Positions 28,010 to 36,748 of a stretch of DNA of 64,000 nt are shown here, piece after piece. The notes below the pieces were generated by a model. That model did no database searches, was not told where the DNA came from, and saw only the letters and a program-made list of their open reading frames with translations. Position numbers and translations under genes: made by a program. Position 1 is the first letter of the stretch; every line of letters begins with the position of its first letter. The stretch comes from Texcoconibacillus texcoconensis (GTDB taxonomy: Bacteria > Bacillota > Bacilli > Bacillales > Salisediminibacteriaceae): assembly GCF_014202575.1 (NCBI RefSeq), contig NZ_JACHHB010000005.1:124001-188000 (forward strand), written 5' to 3'.

Positions 28010-28273
28010 TTAGTATTTGATTGTCACACGTAACACGTGCCCACCACACCCACACTGATCAATATAGGACACGCTTACCGCCTCTCTAAAACGGTCTTTA
28101 ACTCTCTCTCCAAGGTAAGACTCAGGATTTCCAAACGCACTCGGAGTTACTAAGTTGACATAGCAACCTGGCGCAGTCTCTTCAACAGCCTTCAATCCAT
28201 CTTCTATAACGAGCGCTTTGTCTTGATCATGTGGTTCGTGTTCTAAATCAATGGACCAATTTTTGTTTTTCAC
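28010..28273 (-). CDS. CGCGG-motif small protein, candidate radical SAM-modified RiPP precursor
   Basis: 87 residues. The C-terminal third has YIDQCGCGGHVLRVTIKY, with a CGCGG motif that defines a family described as radical-SAM-modified RiPP precursors in bacilli and haloarchaea (recalled from family names, not searched). The N-terminal part (MKNKNWSIDLEHEPHDQDKA) is acidic and leader-like; the middle has a single Cys and a PSAFGNPESYLGERV stretch. No PTO1314-type radical SAM gene lies nearby; the closest radical SAM genes in the window are bioB and splB, which have other jobs. It sits 21 bases downstream of an epimerase gene on the same strand. Confidence 0.6.
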   Translation of the reverse strand: MKNKNWSIDLEHEPHDQDKALVIEDGLKAVEETAPGCYVNLVTPSAFGNPESYLGERVKDRFREAVSVSYIDQCGCGGHVLRVTIKY

Positions 28274-28293
28274 GTGATTATCCCTCTCCCTGA

Positions 28294-29184
28294 TTATTTT
28301 TCAGCAGCGAGGAGCTTGTGGATAAGCGGAGCTAACCAGCGATTCAGTGGTTGAAAACAATAGCCAGATGCCTCAGCGACAGAAACATCTTGATAAATTG
28401 ATTTCGGAAAATTAAATGGTGATTCCGCTTCCGTTTCTTTAGAATCGACAACCGCAGCTTGATGTTCACTTCCACCTTCAATAATAGCTAGTAAATGATT
28501 TAATGTGATTTGGTCAGGGGCTGAACTGTTGACAGGTCCTGTTAAATCATTTGTCCCAATCCAACATAAAAATTGCGCTAAGTCATCAGAACCTACAAAG
28601 GATAACTTAGTATTTAGATAATCAATACCAATCGGTTCACCTTTTAATATTTTACGTACGTGAAAATGGAGGCGCTCTGTATAATCATCTTCCCCTAAAA
28701 CGATAGGTGGACGCACCATGGTGACTGGAAAGCTAGCCTTTTGAGCAAAAAACGCTTCAGCTTGTCGTTTTCCTTCACTATATGAAAACGCCTCTTGCCC
28801 ACCTGAACGAATTGGATACGAAAACGGATCAAAGTCTTTTTCACATTTCAGCGGTTGATCGTCTATATCATAAACTGACAAAGAAGATGTAAACACATAC
28901 TTGCCTACTTGTCCTGCAAACAAATCACATGCAATTTGTGCTTCATAAGGAGAAAAGCAAACTTGATCATAAATAACATCCCATTTGGTTAATGATTTTG
29001 CAAAAACGGTCTCCATGGATAATTGGTTGGCACGATCGACTGTTATTCGTTCTATGCGGTTCCCAAAATCATCTCGTTGTTTGCCCCGCGTTGCAATTGT
29101 CACTTCATCCCCATTAGCTAAACATTTTTCAACGAGCCGTTTACCGAAAAACCTAGTGCCACCGAATATAAGGACTTTACTCAC
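28294..29184 (-). CDS. NAD-dependent epimerase/dehydratase (SDR)
   Basis: About 296 residues of the extended SDR class. The Rossmann motif is VLIFGGTRFFGKRLVEKC (GGTRFxG) near the N-terminus, and the YSEGKRQAE motif carries the catalytic Tyr and Lys. The start is the GTG eight bases after AGCGAGG; the longest frame adds 16 residues. The closest known pattern is the GGTRFxG subgroup of plant and bacterial NAD-dependent epimerases. Substrate not known. It is immediately upstream of the CGCGG gene. Confidence 0.78.
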   Translation of the reverse strand: MSKVLIFGGTRFFGKRLVEKCLANGDEVTIATRGKQRDDFGNRIERITVDRANQLSMETVFAKSLTKWDVIYDQVCFSPYEAQIACDLFAGQVGKYVFTSSLSVYDIDDQPLKCEKDFDPFSYPIRSGGQEAFSYSEGKRQAEAFFAQKASFPVTMVRPPIVLGEDDYTERLHFHVRKILKGEPIGIDYLNTKLSFVGSDDLAQFLCWIGTNDLTGPVNSSAPDQITLNHLLAIIEGGSEHQAAVVDSKETEAESPFNFPKSIYQDVSVAEASGYCFQPLNRWLAPLIHKLLAAEK

Positions 29185-29543
29185 TATAAATTCCTCGCTT
29201 TCTTTCACAGTAACATGACCATACTTTGTCATTGATGATGAAAATCACAATCAGGAGAAATCACTTTACGAATGTATAACCATGTGAAGTATAGCACAAC
29301 CTCCCCTTCTATGACAGCGCCCACTCTCTAAACAAACCTTAACGAAACTCAACAAAACCAAATGAAAATTAACTGGAATGTGTGCAAAGTCACAGAATCA
29401 AACATGCTCATTATTTTATCATGGTTTTTGTGAGCATTGATCGTTGCTTTATATATCACATTCAGGTTCGCTTTAAATGCAAAAAAACATAAAACAATAT
29501 GGCTAACAACGAGATCTTAAATGAGTAAAGGAGGGATTAGAAA
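29185..29543. other. intergenic region between the epimerase and the tup operon
   Basis: 359 bases between divergent genes. It must hold both promoters, but no -35/-10 pair, riboswitch or repeat stood out. It is AT-rich, and the tungstate-side end holds a good AAAGGAGGG Shine-Dalgarno. Confidence 0.5.
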
Positions 29544-30464
29544 TTGAATCAACCTATATATACACCTGATGATATCGCTTCACTTTTACAAATATCTAAA
29601 CATACCGTTTATGAGTTAATTAAGCGGGGTGAATTAGAAGCTTTTAAAGTTGGCAACAAAATGCGTATTGAAGCAACTGCTTTTGAGTCATATAAAAAGC
29701 GCCAACGAATAGGTGGACAAACAAATCAAGCTACTTCTGAAAACCATTTAATTTTAACTGGAAGTCACGACCTGTTACTTGAAAAATTTATCCATCTGGC
29801 ATCTAGTTATTCAAAAGAAAGTTTGCAGATACAATCGGCTTTTACCGGTAGTCTCGAAGGGTGCATGTCTTTATACCGAAACGAAGCAAACGTATGTTCA
29901 CTTCATTGGCTTGATGAGTCAACAAATACTTACAATGTCCCTTTAGTAGAACGCTTTTTCATGAATGAACCGATTACAGTTGTTCATTTCGCCAAACGAG
30001 CCCAAGGTCTCATCACCACCAAAGAAAATCCGAAACAAATTGAATCATTTTCTGATTTAACGAGAGATGATGTCACATTCGTCAATCGACAGCGGGGTTC
30101 AGGAACGAGAAGTTTGCTAGATACACATCTTGCAAAACAAGGGATCGACCCTTCATGCATTAGTGGTTACGATGATGAAGAAGTCAACCACTTTGCAACA
30201 GCGACGAAAGTAAAAACAAACGAAGGCGATGTAACGTTAGGCATTGAAGCCGCAGCCAAACAACTTGATTTGAACTTCATCCCTCTTGTTGAAGAACAGT
30301 TTGACCTCGTGATCAAGTGGAACGATAATTCCTCACAAAAGCTACAAGCTTTATTGGACACTTTGCAAAATGAACAGCTTATTGATGTTTTGAAAACATT
30401 TGAAGGGTACGACCTCGAGAAATCAGGACAAATTCTGTACCAAACAACAAAAACAAAGGTATGA
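29544..30464 (+). CDS. HTH regulator fused to a periplasmic-binding-like domain (tungstate/molybdate type)
   Basis: 306 residues, starting at TTG after AAAGGAGGG. Residues 1-55 are an excisionase/MerR-like HTH (YTPDDIASLLQISKHTVYEL, then GELEAFKVGNKMRI). Residues about 80-300 are a PBP-like domain of the molybdate-binding type (VNRQRGSGTRSLLDTHL). The gene overlaps tupA by ATGA, so it is in the tup operon. Likely it binds the oxyanion in the cytoplasm and controls the operon, which is inferred from the fusion and position. Confidence 0.8.
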   Translation: MNQPIYTPDDIASLLQISKHTVYELIKRGELEAFKVGNKMRIEATAFESYKKRQRIGGQTNQATSENHLILTGSHDLLLEKFIHLASSYSKESLQIQSAFTGSLEGCMSLYRNEANVCSLHWLDESTNTYNVPLVERFFMNEPITVVHFAKRAQGLITTKENPKQIESFSDLTRDDVTFVNRQRGSGTRSLLDTHLAKQGIDPSCISGYDDEEVNHFATATKVKTNEGDVTLGIEAAAKQLDLNFIPLVEEQFDLVIKWNDNSSQKLQALLDTLQNEQLIDVLKTFEGYDLEKSGQILYQTTKTKV

Positions 30465-31315
30465 AAAACATGAAAAAATCTTTATTAGCGATATGTTCTA
30501 TTCTTTTTTTAACTGCTTGTCAAGCAGAAGGTGAAACAACGGATTCAAACGAAGCAAACCAAAATGAAATGGATGAAATGATTTTAGCGACAACAACGAG
30601 CACGTATGATAGCGGGTTACTTGATGAACTCGTTCCACAGTTCGAAGATGAAGAAAACGTGAATGTAAAAATCATTGCCGTAGGTACAGGACAAGCTTTA
30701 GAAATGGGAGAACGTGGAGAAGCTGACTCCCTACTCGTACATGCCCCAGATGCTGAAAAAGAACTTGTTGAAGGTGGCAGTGCTATCAATCGTCAATACG
30801 TGATGTATAATGACTTTGTCTTTTTAGGGCCTGAAGAAGACCCAGCCAATGTTAGCGACCTCGATATTGCTGAAGGATTTCAAGCCATTCATGAAGCTGA
30901 CGTACCATTCTTCTCCCGTGGTGATGACTCTGGTACACATAAAAAAGAACGATCTATTTTGGAAAAAGCAGATGTAGAGACGGACTTCTCCAATTATGAA
31001 GAGTCTGGCCAGGGTATGGGCGATACATTACGAATCGCTGCAGAACGCGCCGGGTATATTTTGACCGATCGTGGAACGTACCTTTCTTTAGAAGAACAGT
31101 TAGAGACGCTAGATATCGTGATTGAAGGAGATGAAGTTTTAGAAAACCCTTATCACGTGATGCAAGTCAATCCTGATGAATTTGATATGGTCAATGGTGA
31201 AAAAGGTGAAGCCTTTGTAGAATTTTTGTTAACTGAGGAGATCCAAGATATCATTGAGGTCTTTGGAACCGAAGAATATGGAGAACCTCTCTTCTTTCCC
31301 GTTGCAAATGAGTAA
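30461..31315 (+). CDS. tupA: tungstate ABC transporter, substrate-binding lipoprotein TupA
   Basis: About 284 residues. A lipobox is visible in SILFLTACQ, followed by an acidic linker. The motif LATTTSTYDSGLLDELVPQF has the TTTS signature that marks TupA and separates it from ModA. RGDDSGTHKKE and MNQVNPDEF-like HVMQVNPDEFD are further family motifs. A second ATG nine bases downstream is the better placed start. It binds tungstate outside the membrane for TupB and TupC. Confidence 0.9.
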   Translation: MKNMKKSLLAICSILFLTACQAEGETTDSNEANQNEMDEMILATTTSTYDSGLLDELVPQFEDEENVNVKIIAVGTGQALEMGERGEADSLLVHAPDAEKELVEGGSAINRQYVMYNDFVFLGPEEDPANVSDLDIAEGFQAIHEADVPFFSRGDDSGTHKKERSILEKADVETDFSNYEESGQGMGDTLRIAAERAGYILTDRGTYLSLEEQLETLDIVIEGDEVLENPYHVMQVNPDEFDMVNGEKGEAFVEFLLTEEIQDIIEVFGTEEYGEPLFFPVANE

Positions 31316-31346
31316 TCATAGATTTTAATGAGAGGATATTACCACC

Positions 31347-32045
31347 ATGGAGTTAATTGTTTCTGGATTAAGTGAAGCTTTCCGCATGATTATTGAGTTG
31401 GACCGCGACATTTTTGATATCACTTGGCTCACTTTACGTGTGTGCATTTTAGCGACGCTCATTAGTATGATCATCGGGATCCCTTTAGGAATGCTGCTAG
31501 CGTTAAAGCATTTTATTGGCCGGCGATTCCTTATCGTTTTAGCACAAGCTGGAATGGGCCTCCCTCCTGTCGTCGCTGGCTTATGGGTAACGATTTTCCT
31601 ATGGCGCTCGGGTCCTCTTGGCTCAATACAATGGTTGTTTACACCGACTGCGATCGTGATAGCCCAAGTCGTCGTATCGTTGCCAATTATTATATCGCTT
31701 ACTTATGCTGCTTTACAGCGTTTAGATCCTCAGTTGAAAAAACAACTAAAAGCACTCGGACCGACTCGCTTGCAATATGGGTGGTTCTTATTAAGGGAAG
31801 CACGATTTGGGATTGTCGCTGCTGTTATGGCTGGGCTTGGTAGAGTATTAGCTGAAGTTGGTGCAGCACAGATGGTTGGCGGTAATTTACTAGGCGATAC
31901 CCGCATTTTAACGACGGCGATGGTCATGGAAGTATCACGCGGGAATTTCGATGTTGCCTTTGCTCTATCGTTTATCCTCATGACGATTGCTTTTCTCATC
32001 ACGTTTTTATTAACGTATTTTCAACAAAGGCAGGTAATTAGATGA
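31347..32045 (+). CDS. tupB: tungstate ABC transporter permease TupB
   Basis: 232 residues with five to six membrane segments. The EAA loop is GPTRLQYGWFLLREARFGIVAAVMAG with GLGRVLAEVGAAQMVGGNLLG, the pattern of TupB-like permeases. It overlaps the next gene by ATGA, so it is coupled to the ATPase. Confidence 0.9.
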   Translation: MELIVSGLSEAFRMIIELDRDIFDITWLTLRVCILATLISMIIGIPLGMLLALKHFIGRRFLIVLAQAGMGLPPVVAGLWVTIFLWRSGPLGSIQWLFTPTAIVIAQVVVSLPIIISLTYAALQRLDPQLKKQLKALGPTRLQYGWFLLREARFGIVAAVMAGLGRVLAEVGAAQMVGGNLLGDTRILTTAMVMEVSRGNFDVAFALSFILMTIAFLITFLLTYFQQRQVIR

Positions 32046-32794
32046 CACTTCTACAGTTAGAGGCCATCTCTTATCAGAAACAAAATAAAATGATTTTGCA
32101 AGTTGATGAACTCTCGCTCAAACGCGGTGATCATATTGGCATTATCGGTCCTAATGGTGCTGGAAAAAGTACGTTACTCAACATTTTAGCAATGCTCGAG
32201 CCACCGACATCAGGTACAATTACGTTTGATGGCATGAAAATAAACCCGAATAAAATCCCTATTTCTTTACGTCACCGTACTGCATCGGTATTTCAACATT
32301 CTCAACGTTTTGATATGACCGTATTTCAAAATGTTGCGCTCGGTTTAAAGATCAAAGGAATTGCTAAAAATGAACGCGAGCAACGCGTGCACGAATGGCT
32401 CACACGTTTTCGAATCGATCATCTATCAAATGAGCATGCGTACAACCTTTCCGGTGGTGAAGCACAACGGATGAATTTAGCACGTGCGTTTGCTTTAGAG
32501 CCTGAAGCGTTATTTATGGACGAGCCTTTCTCCGCATTAGATGCACCAACGAAAGCTTCCTTGATGTATGAGCTAAAATCCATCTTACGCGAACGCGATA
32601 TAACCGCGATTTTTGTCAGTCACGACTTATTAGAAATCGAAGCAATGAGTGAAAAACTAGCAGTAATCATAGACGGTAGAATCATTCAAAAAGGAAATGT
32701 TCGAGACGTACTGAACGCCCCTTCTGATATTGCCGCTCCTTTTCTTCATGCATGGAATCAATTAAAACAAGGCCTTGACCCTGGGGTGCAATAA
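32042..32794 (+). CDS. tupC: tungstate ABC transporter ATP-binding protein TupC
   Basis: 250 residues with full ABC motifs: GPNGAGKSTLLNILAMLE (Walker A), LSGGEAQRMNLARAFALEP (signature), ALFMDEPFSALDA (Walker B) and FVSHDLLE (switch). It ends within its own terminator. It completes the tup operon: regulator, binding protein, permease, ATPase. Tungstate uptake suggests a tungsten enzyme elsewhere in the genome, but none is in this window. Confidence 0.9.
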   Translation: MTLLQLEAISYQKQNKMILQVDELSLKRGDHIGIIGPNGAGKSTLLNILAMLEPPTSGTITFDGMKINPNKIPISLRHRTASVFQHSQRFDMTVFQNVALGLKIKGIAKNEREQRVHEWLTRFRIDHLSNEHAYNLSGGEAQRMNLARAFALEPEALFMDEPFSALDAPTKASLMYELKSILRERDITAIFVSHDLLEIEAMSEKLAVIIDGRIIQKGNVRDVLNAPSDIAAPFLHAWNQLKQGLDPGVQ

Positions 32795-32813
32795 CCCTGG
32801 TCGAGGCTTTTTC
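32772..32813 (+). terminator. intrinsic terminator of the tup operon
   Basis: GCCTTGACC and GGTCGAGGC, with inner CCTGG pairing, form a stem followed by TTTTTC. The left arm lies in the last codons of tupC. Confidence 0.75.
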
Positions 32814-32912
32814 TTATTTGTGTTTCCCCCATCCCTTCTCACAAACCAACTTATTCCCTAAGTTCATCGAAATACGTTCTTGACGAAATGATAAATGATG
32901 GTTAAACTTCAA

Positions 32913-32935
32913 GTGTACTATGACATATAATACAC
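32913..32935 (+). promoter_or_regulatory. candidate operator and -10 of the first GntR/ABC operon
   Basis: GTGTA and TACAC are the outer arms of a 23-bp palindrome with inner TAT/ATA arms; only one pair is mismatched. A perfect TATAAT (32926-32931) lies inside it. The site is 44 bases upstream of the GntR start and is the natural target of that autoregulator. The -35 is weak. Confidence 0.55.
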
Positions 32936-32978
32936 ATAATACAGATAACTCATTCTTTTATCACAAGGAGGTGAACCA

Positions 32979-33374
32979 ATGCTTTTGAACATTGATCCAA
33001 AAAGTGTCACTCCTCTTTATGAACAAGTCATACAACAAATTAAAGAACTTTGTGCTCGGGGCGTACTATCCCCAAATGAAAAGCTTCCTTCTGTACGAGA
33101 GTTATCCGCACAGATGCTGATTAATCCAAATACAGTCAGTAAAGCTTACCGTGAGTTAGAAAGGCAAGGTGTCATTGTTTCAATTCATGGTAGGGGCACT
33201 TTTATATCTGAAGATTTCATTTCCGAACAAACCCCTGCACAACGCGAAAAGATTAAAAATGAATTAAAACAACTCGTCATTGATAGCTACTATGCGGGGG
33301 TTCAAAAAGAAACGTTATTTTCTTGGCTTGAGGATTTTTATGAGGAGATTGGAGGAGAAGATGATGAAAGTTGA
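32979..33374 (+). CDS. GntR-family repressor, YtrA type
   Basis: 131 residues, starting at ATG after AAGGAGGTG. The winged HTH occupies residues 10-75 (PLYEQVIQQIKELCARGVLS, LPSVRELSAQ, NPNTVSKAYRELERQGVI, GRGTFIS). The short C-terminal tail (TPAQREKIKNELKQLV) is a dimerisation helix, as in YtrA, without a ligand domain. It overlaps the ATPase gene. YtrA-type proteins repress cell-wall stress ABC operons; the inducer here is unknown. Confidence 0.86.
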   Translation: MLLNIDPKSVTPLYEQVIQQIKELCARGVLSPNEKLPSVRELSAQMLINPNTVSKAYRELERQGVIVSIHGRGTFISEDFISEQTPAQREKIKNELKQLVIDSYYAGVQKETLFSWLEDFYEEIGGEDDES

Positions 33375-34239
33375 ACGTATAACAAAAGTTGTTCAAAAAG
33401 AAACGATTTTGAACGATATCAACTTTAATGTTGAGTTAGGGCATATTATCGGTGTTGTCGGAAGAAATGGCGTTGGTAAAACAACATTACTTAGAACAAT
33501 GGTCGGCATTTTATTACCTACCAATGGTGATGTGATGATCGATGAAGCAAGCATTTTCAAACAACCTGCCAAAAAACAAGATGTCATGTTTGTCCCTGAT
33601 TCACCAGAAGCTTTGAAACAGTATTCTACAAATGAAATCGTGCGTATTTACGAAGCGACGTATCATCGTTTTGATCGCAATTATTTTTACGAACTAATGG
33701 AACGTTTCTCCCTTCCTACAGTGAAAAAAATTACTCACTATTCTAAAGGAATGAAAGCACTATTTTCACTTATACTCGCTTTTTCCACTCGTGCTAAATA
33801 CATTTTGCTCGATGAACCGACAGACGGGCTAGATGTCATCGTGAAAAAACAGATTCTACAGTTTCTGATTGAGGAAGTCGCAGATGGAGATGTATCAATC
33901 ATCATTTCCTCCCACCGTTTAGATGAGTTGGAATTTATGTGCGATGAAATTATTTTAATGAAAGACGGTTCGATTGAAAGCCATTATGAGCTAGCTGAAA
34001 TGAAAACAATGTACAAAAAAGTTCAAGTCGTTTTTGAAAAAGAAATGCCTGCTGATGTTACCAAACATGTCAATATTCTCAATCAAACGGGACGTGTGTA
34101 CACACTTATCATTGATCAAAGTGATGAAGAAGCAGAACAAGTTATCGCGAATCATCAACCTGTCTTGTTTGAAGAATTACCGATTTCACTTGAAGATTTA
34201 TTCGTCACAAAACTTGGAGGTGATTCTGATGTTTCATAA
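33361..34239 (+). CDS. ABC transporter ATP-binding protein (YtrB-like)
   Basis: About 292 residues. Walker A is GRNGVGKTTLLRTMVG, the signature is YSKGMKALFSL, Walker B is KYILLDEPTDGLD, and SSHRLDE is the switch. Two ATG codons follow GGAGG; either may start it, and the longest frame (from 33280) lies mostly within the GntR gene. It is translationally coupled to both neighbours. Exporter-type ABC of unknown substrate. Confidence 0.86.
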   Translation: MMKVERITKVVQKETILNDINFNVELGHIIGVVGRNGVGKTTLLRTMVGILLPTNGDVMIDEASIFKQPAKKQDVMFVPDSPEALKQYSTNEIVRIYEATYHRFDRNYFYELMERFSLPTVKKITHYSKGMKALFSLILAFSTRAKYILLDEPTDGLDVIVKKQILQFLIEEVADGDVSIIISSHRLDELEFMCDEIILMKDGSIESHYELAEMKTMYKKVQVVFEKEMPADVTKHVNILNQTGRVYTLIIDQSDEEAEQVIANHQPVLFEELPISLEDLFVTKLGGDSDVS

Positions 34240-35284
34240 AGCGCTTTGGCTTTGGAATTGGAAACAAACGCGCATTATGTTAGGGATTATGTTCGTCGTA
34301 TTATTCATGTCCTTCCCTTTCTATGCCTTAGTTTCAATGGAAGGTTGGCGAGATCGTATTGAAAGAATAGATCGTTATACAATCGCTGACATTACCGCAA
34401 GGGATATTTACAATGTATTTGTCAATCCTGGTTCTGGTGTTTTTATGGTTTTTGTCCTCGTGATTTTGGCAGGGATGATGATTGGTTTAGAGCGCAACAC
34501 ACGCAAACACGATTTTTTACTTTCCTGGCCTTTCCACCGACGAGACATTTTCTTTTCAAAATGGTTGATGGGGACACTTGCGATCATAACCTTCTTCGTT
34601 TTTAATGTTGGCTTGGCTTATATCATTGTCTCTAACTCTGAATTTGCACCGATTTTAAATGATATACAAATGACGAGTGACTTGATTGTTCGCTTGATAG
34701 GTTTTATTCTTTTCTTCACCTTTGCTTTACTCATCGGTACAATTGCAGGTGAAATGATTTCTCAAGTTATTTTAACGCTCATATTCTCTGTTTTGCCATT
34801 TGGTTTGATCATCTTAATTGATGAAGGTTTACGAATTCATACAAGCACCACGACTTCTAACCTTATTAATTATTATGAATGGATCAGCTACATTACACTG
34901 CCGTACTATATGGTATTGGAAAGACCTTATCAAAGCGACCTTAGTATGTATGAACCGTTTATTTTAGAAACGTTCATCGTTATCACTGGTACCGTCATTT
35001 TTCTCATCCTCGGTATGTTTCTTTATGAACGAAATAAGGTAGAACACAACGGTGAGTTTCTTATTTTTAAGTTGTTACAACCTGTGTTAAACACAGGGAT
35101 CGTCGTTTGTTTTGGGTTACTAGGGGGCATGTTCATCAGAAGTTTCATCCCTTTTCAGCTATCAAACGGAAGTCTTTTCGGAATCTTTTTGTACTGGATT
35201 GGTTTCAATCTTTTTGCCTTTTTCGCCTATTTACTTGTTCGACGTTTGCAACGAATGAATATCACATTAAAAAGCAAAACGTAA
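34229..35284 (+). CDS. ABC-2 type permease partner
   Basis: About 351 residues; start ATG seven bases after TTGGAGGTG, overlapping the ATPase stop. There are six or more membrane segments: about residues 15-35, 75-95, 120-140, 165-190, 250-275 and 300-340. The cytoplasmic helix ERNTRKHDFLLSWPFHRRDIF is typical of YtrC/D-like and ABC-2 permeases. A hairpin (35291-35328) without a clear T-run follows. Confidence 0.8.
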   Translation: MFHKALWLWNWKQTRIMLGIMFVVLFMSFPFYALVSMEGWRDRIERIDRYTIADITARDIYNVFVNPGSGVFMVFVLVILAGMMIGLERNTRKHDFLLSWPFHRRDIFFSKWLMGTLAIITFFVFNVGLAYIIVSNSEFAPILNDIQMTSDLIVRLIGFILFFTFALLIGTIAGEMISQVILTLIFSVLPFGLIILIDEGLRIHTSTTTSNLINYYEWISYITLPYYMVLERPYQSDLSMYEPFILETFIVITGTVIFLILGMFLYERNKVEHNGEFLIFKLLQPVLNTGIVVCFGLLGGMFIRSFIPFQLSNGSLFGIFLYWIGFNLFAFFAYLLVRRLQRMNITLKSKT

Positions 35285-35351
35285 CAAAAAAGGGAGGCTT
35301 GCTTCTTGGCAACAAGTAAGCCCCCTTCAAGGAATAAGGTAAGGGGTCAAA

Positions 35352-35530
35352 CGGACATGTGATCCCTTATTTGTGAAAAAATACAGCTTTTTCAAGGGAA
35401 CGAGGACACTCGTTCCGCTATTTAGCAGCAAGATAACAAAATCTTAGTCATTTTCAATCAATAGCGGAACACATGTCCACAAACACATAAAAATCGGAAA
35501 TATTCACTAAAATAACGGAATACATGTCCG
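35352..35530. repeat. four-unit palindromic intergenic repeat, locus 1
   Basis: Four related 21-base units: CGGACATGTGATCCCTTATTT (35352) and AGGACACTCGTTCCGCTATTT (35403) in one direction, then ATAGCGGAACACATGTCC (35461) and AATAACGGAATACATGTCCG (35511) in the other. The whole can fold into one long hairpin. A second locus of the same length and design is at 53315-53493. No gene is inside. Confidence 0.75.
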
Positions 35531-35565
35531 CGTCCCCTATTTTCTTCCTCCTACATATCTTAGGA

Positions 35566-36567
35566 CTATAAGGCACACTCTTCAATTTCAAAGCCTAGGT
35601 CTTCAATCATTTTATGATCATCAAACGCTTCTTGTCCCTCTGTCGTTAAATAATCACCAACAAAAACTGAATTTGCAGCGTAAAGTGCTAAAGGTTGTAA
35701 CGTACGTAGACTTAACTCTCTTCCCCCTGAGACACGAATCTCTTTTGACGGGTTTAAAAATCTCATTAATGCAAGTACTTTGAGAGCCTTCATCGGTTTC
35801 GTACGTTGTAAATCGCCCAAAGGCGTTCCGGATATCGGGTGGAGAAAGTTAACTGGAATCGAGTCGACATCTAACTCTCTTAGCGCATAGCCTGTTTCGA
35901 CGATTTGCTCATCTGTCTCTCCCATACCGATAATACAGCCTGAACACGGTGACATCCCTGATGATTTCGCATGTTCAACAGTATCTACACGATCGTCATA
36001 AGTATGCGTAGATGTGATCGCTGAATGGTGGTCTTTATGCGTATTAAGGTTATGATTATAACGATGCACCCCTGCTTCAGTTAATCGATCTGCTTGTTCC
36101 TTTTTGAGTAACCCGAGGCATGCACAAATTTTTAGCGGCATCTCTTCTGTAATTTCCTCAACCGCTTCAATCACCTGATCTAATTCTTTGTCCGTTGGTC
36201 CACGACCACTAGCAACGATACAATATGTACCCGCTTTTCGATTCATCGCTTCTTTTGCTCCTGACACGAGCGTTTCTTTATCTAAAAACGTATACTTTTC
36301 AATAGGTGAATCAGAGACAATTGATTGAGAACAATAGCCACAATCCTCTTGGCATAAGCCACTTTTGGCATTAATAATCATGTTTAATTTTACTTTTTTC
36401 CCATAATAATGCTTTCGGACATGAAAAGCCGCTTGTAATATGGGGAGAACTTCATCATCGTCGGCTTGTAAAACTTCCAATCCTTCTTCAATTGTTAACT
36501 GCTCCCCCTTTAACACCTTTGCGGCAAACTCCCCCCATCTCCGTTGTGAAACAATATTAAGTGACAT
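35566..36567 (-). CDS. bioB: biotin synthase BioB
   Basis: 333 residues. The radical SAM cluster motif is CQEDCGYCSQS, and the family strands are present: GTYCIVASGRGPT, ICACLGLL, YNHNLNTH and CSGCIIGMGET. It inserts sulfur into dethiobiotin. No other bio gene adjoins it, so it may work with distant bio genes. The ATG is preceded by a BirA-type operator, so biotin should repress it. Confidence 0.95.
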   Translation of the reverse strand: MSLNIVSQRRWGEFAAKVLKGEQLTIEEGLEVLQADDDEVLPILQAAFHVRKHYYGKKVKLNMIINAKSGLCQEDCGYCSQSIVSDSPIEKYTFLDKETLVSGAKEAMNRKAGTYCIVASGRGPTDKELDQVIEAVEEITEEMPLKICACLGLLKKEQADRLTEAGVHRYNHNLNTHKDHHSAITSTHTYDDRVDTVEHAKSSGMSPCSGCIIGMGETDEQIVETGYALRELDVDSIPVNFLHPISGTPLGDLQRTKPMKALKVLALMRFLNPSKEIRVSGGRELSLRTLQPLALYAANSVFVGDYLTTEGQEAFDDHKMIEDLGFEIEECAL

Positions 36568-36581
36568 GCTCCCACCCTTTC

Positions 36582-36609
36582 GTTAACTAATTTTAAAATT
36601 AGGTTAACA
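36582..36609 (-). promoter_or_regulatory. BirA biotin-repressor operator
   Basis: TGTTAAC, 15 bases, GTTAACG on the bioB strand, 15 bases before the start codon: a match to the bacillar BirA box (TTGTTAAC, N15-16, GTTAACAA). The spacer is itself a palindrome-like TAATTTTAAAATTA. Confidence 0.8.
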
Positions 36610-36748
36610 TTGCAAGCTGTTAATGACAATATATTTCTGAATTTTCAACCCTTTCACTAAATAGGGGAACTGAAAATTTTATAATAATTTCAAAATTCGT
36701 AAATAACACACCTGAACCAAAAAATAAACAAGAAAATGTTTCAACCTC

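Noticed and set aside
33280..33360. longer start of the first GntR-operon ATPase
   Set aside because: It lies within the GntR gene and adds a basic segment not seen in ABC ATPases; ATG codons after GGAGG fit better.
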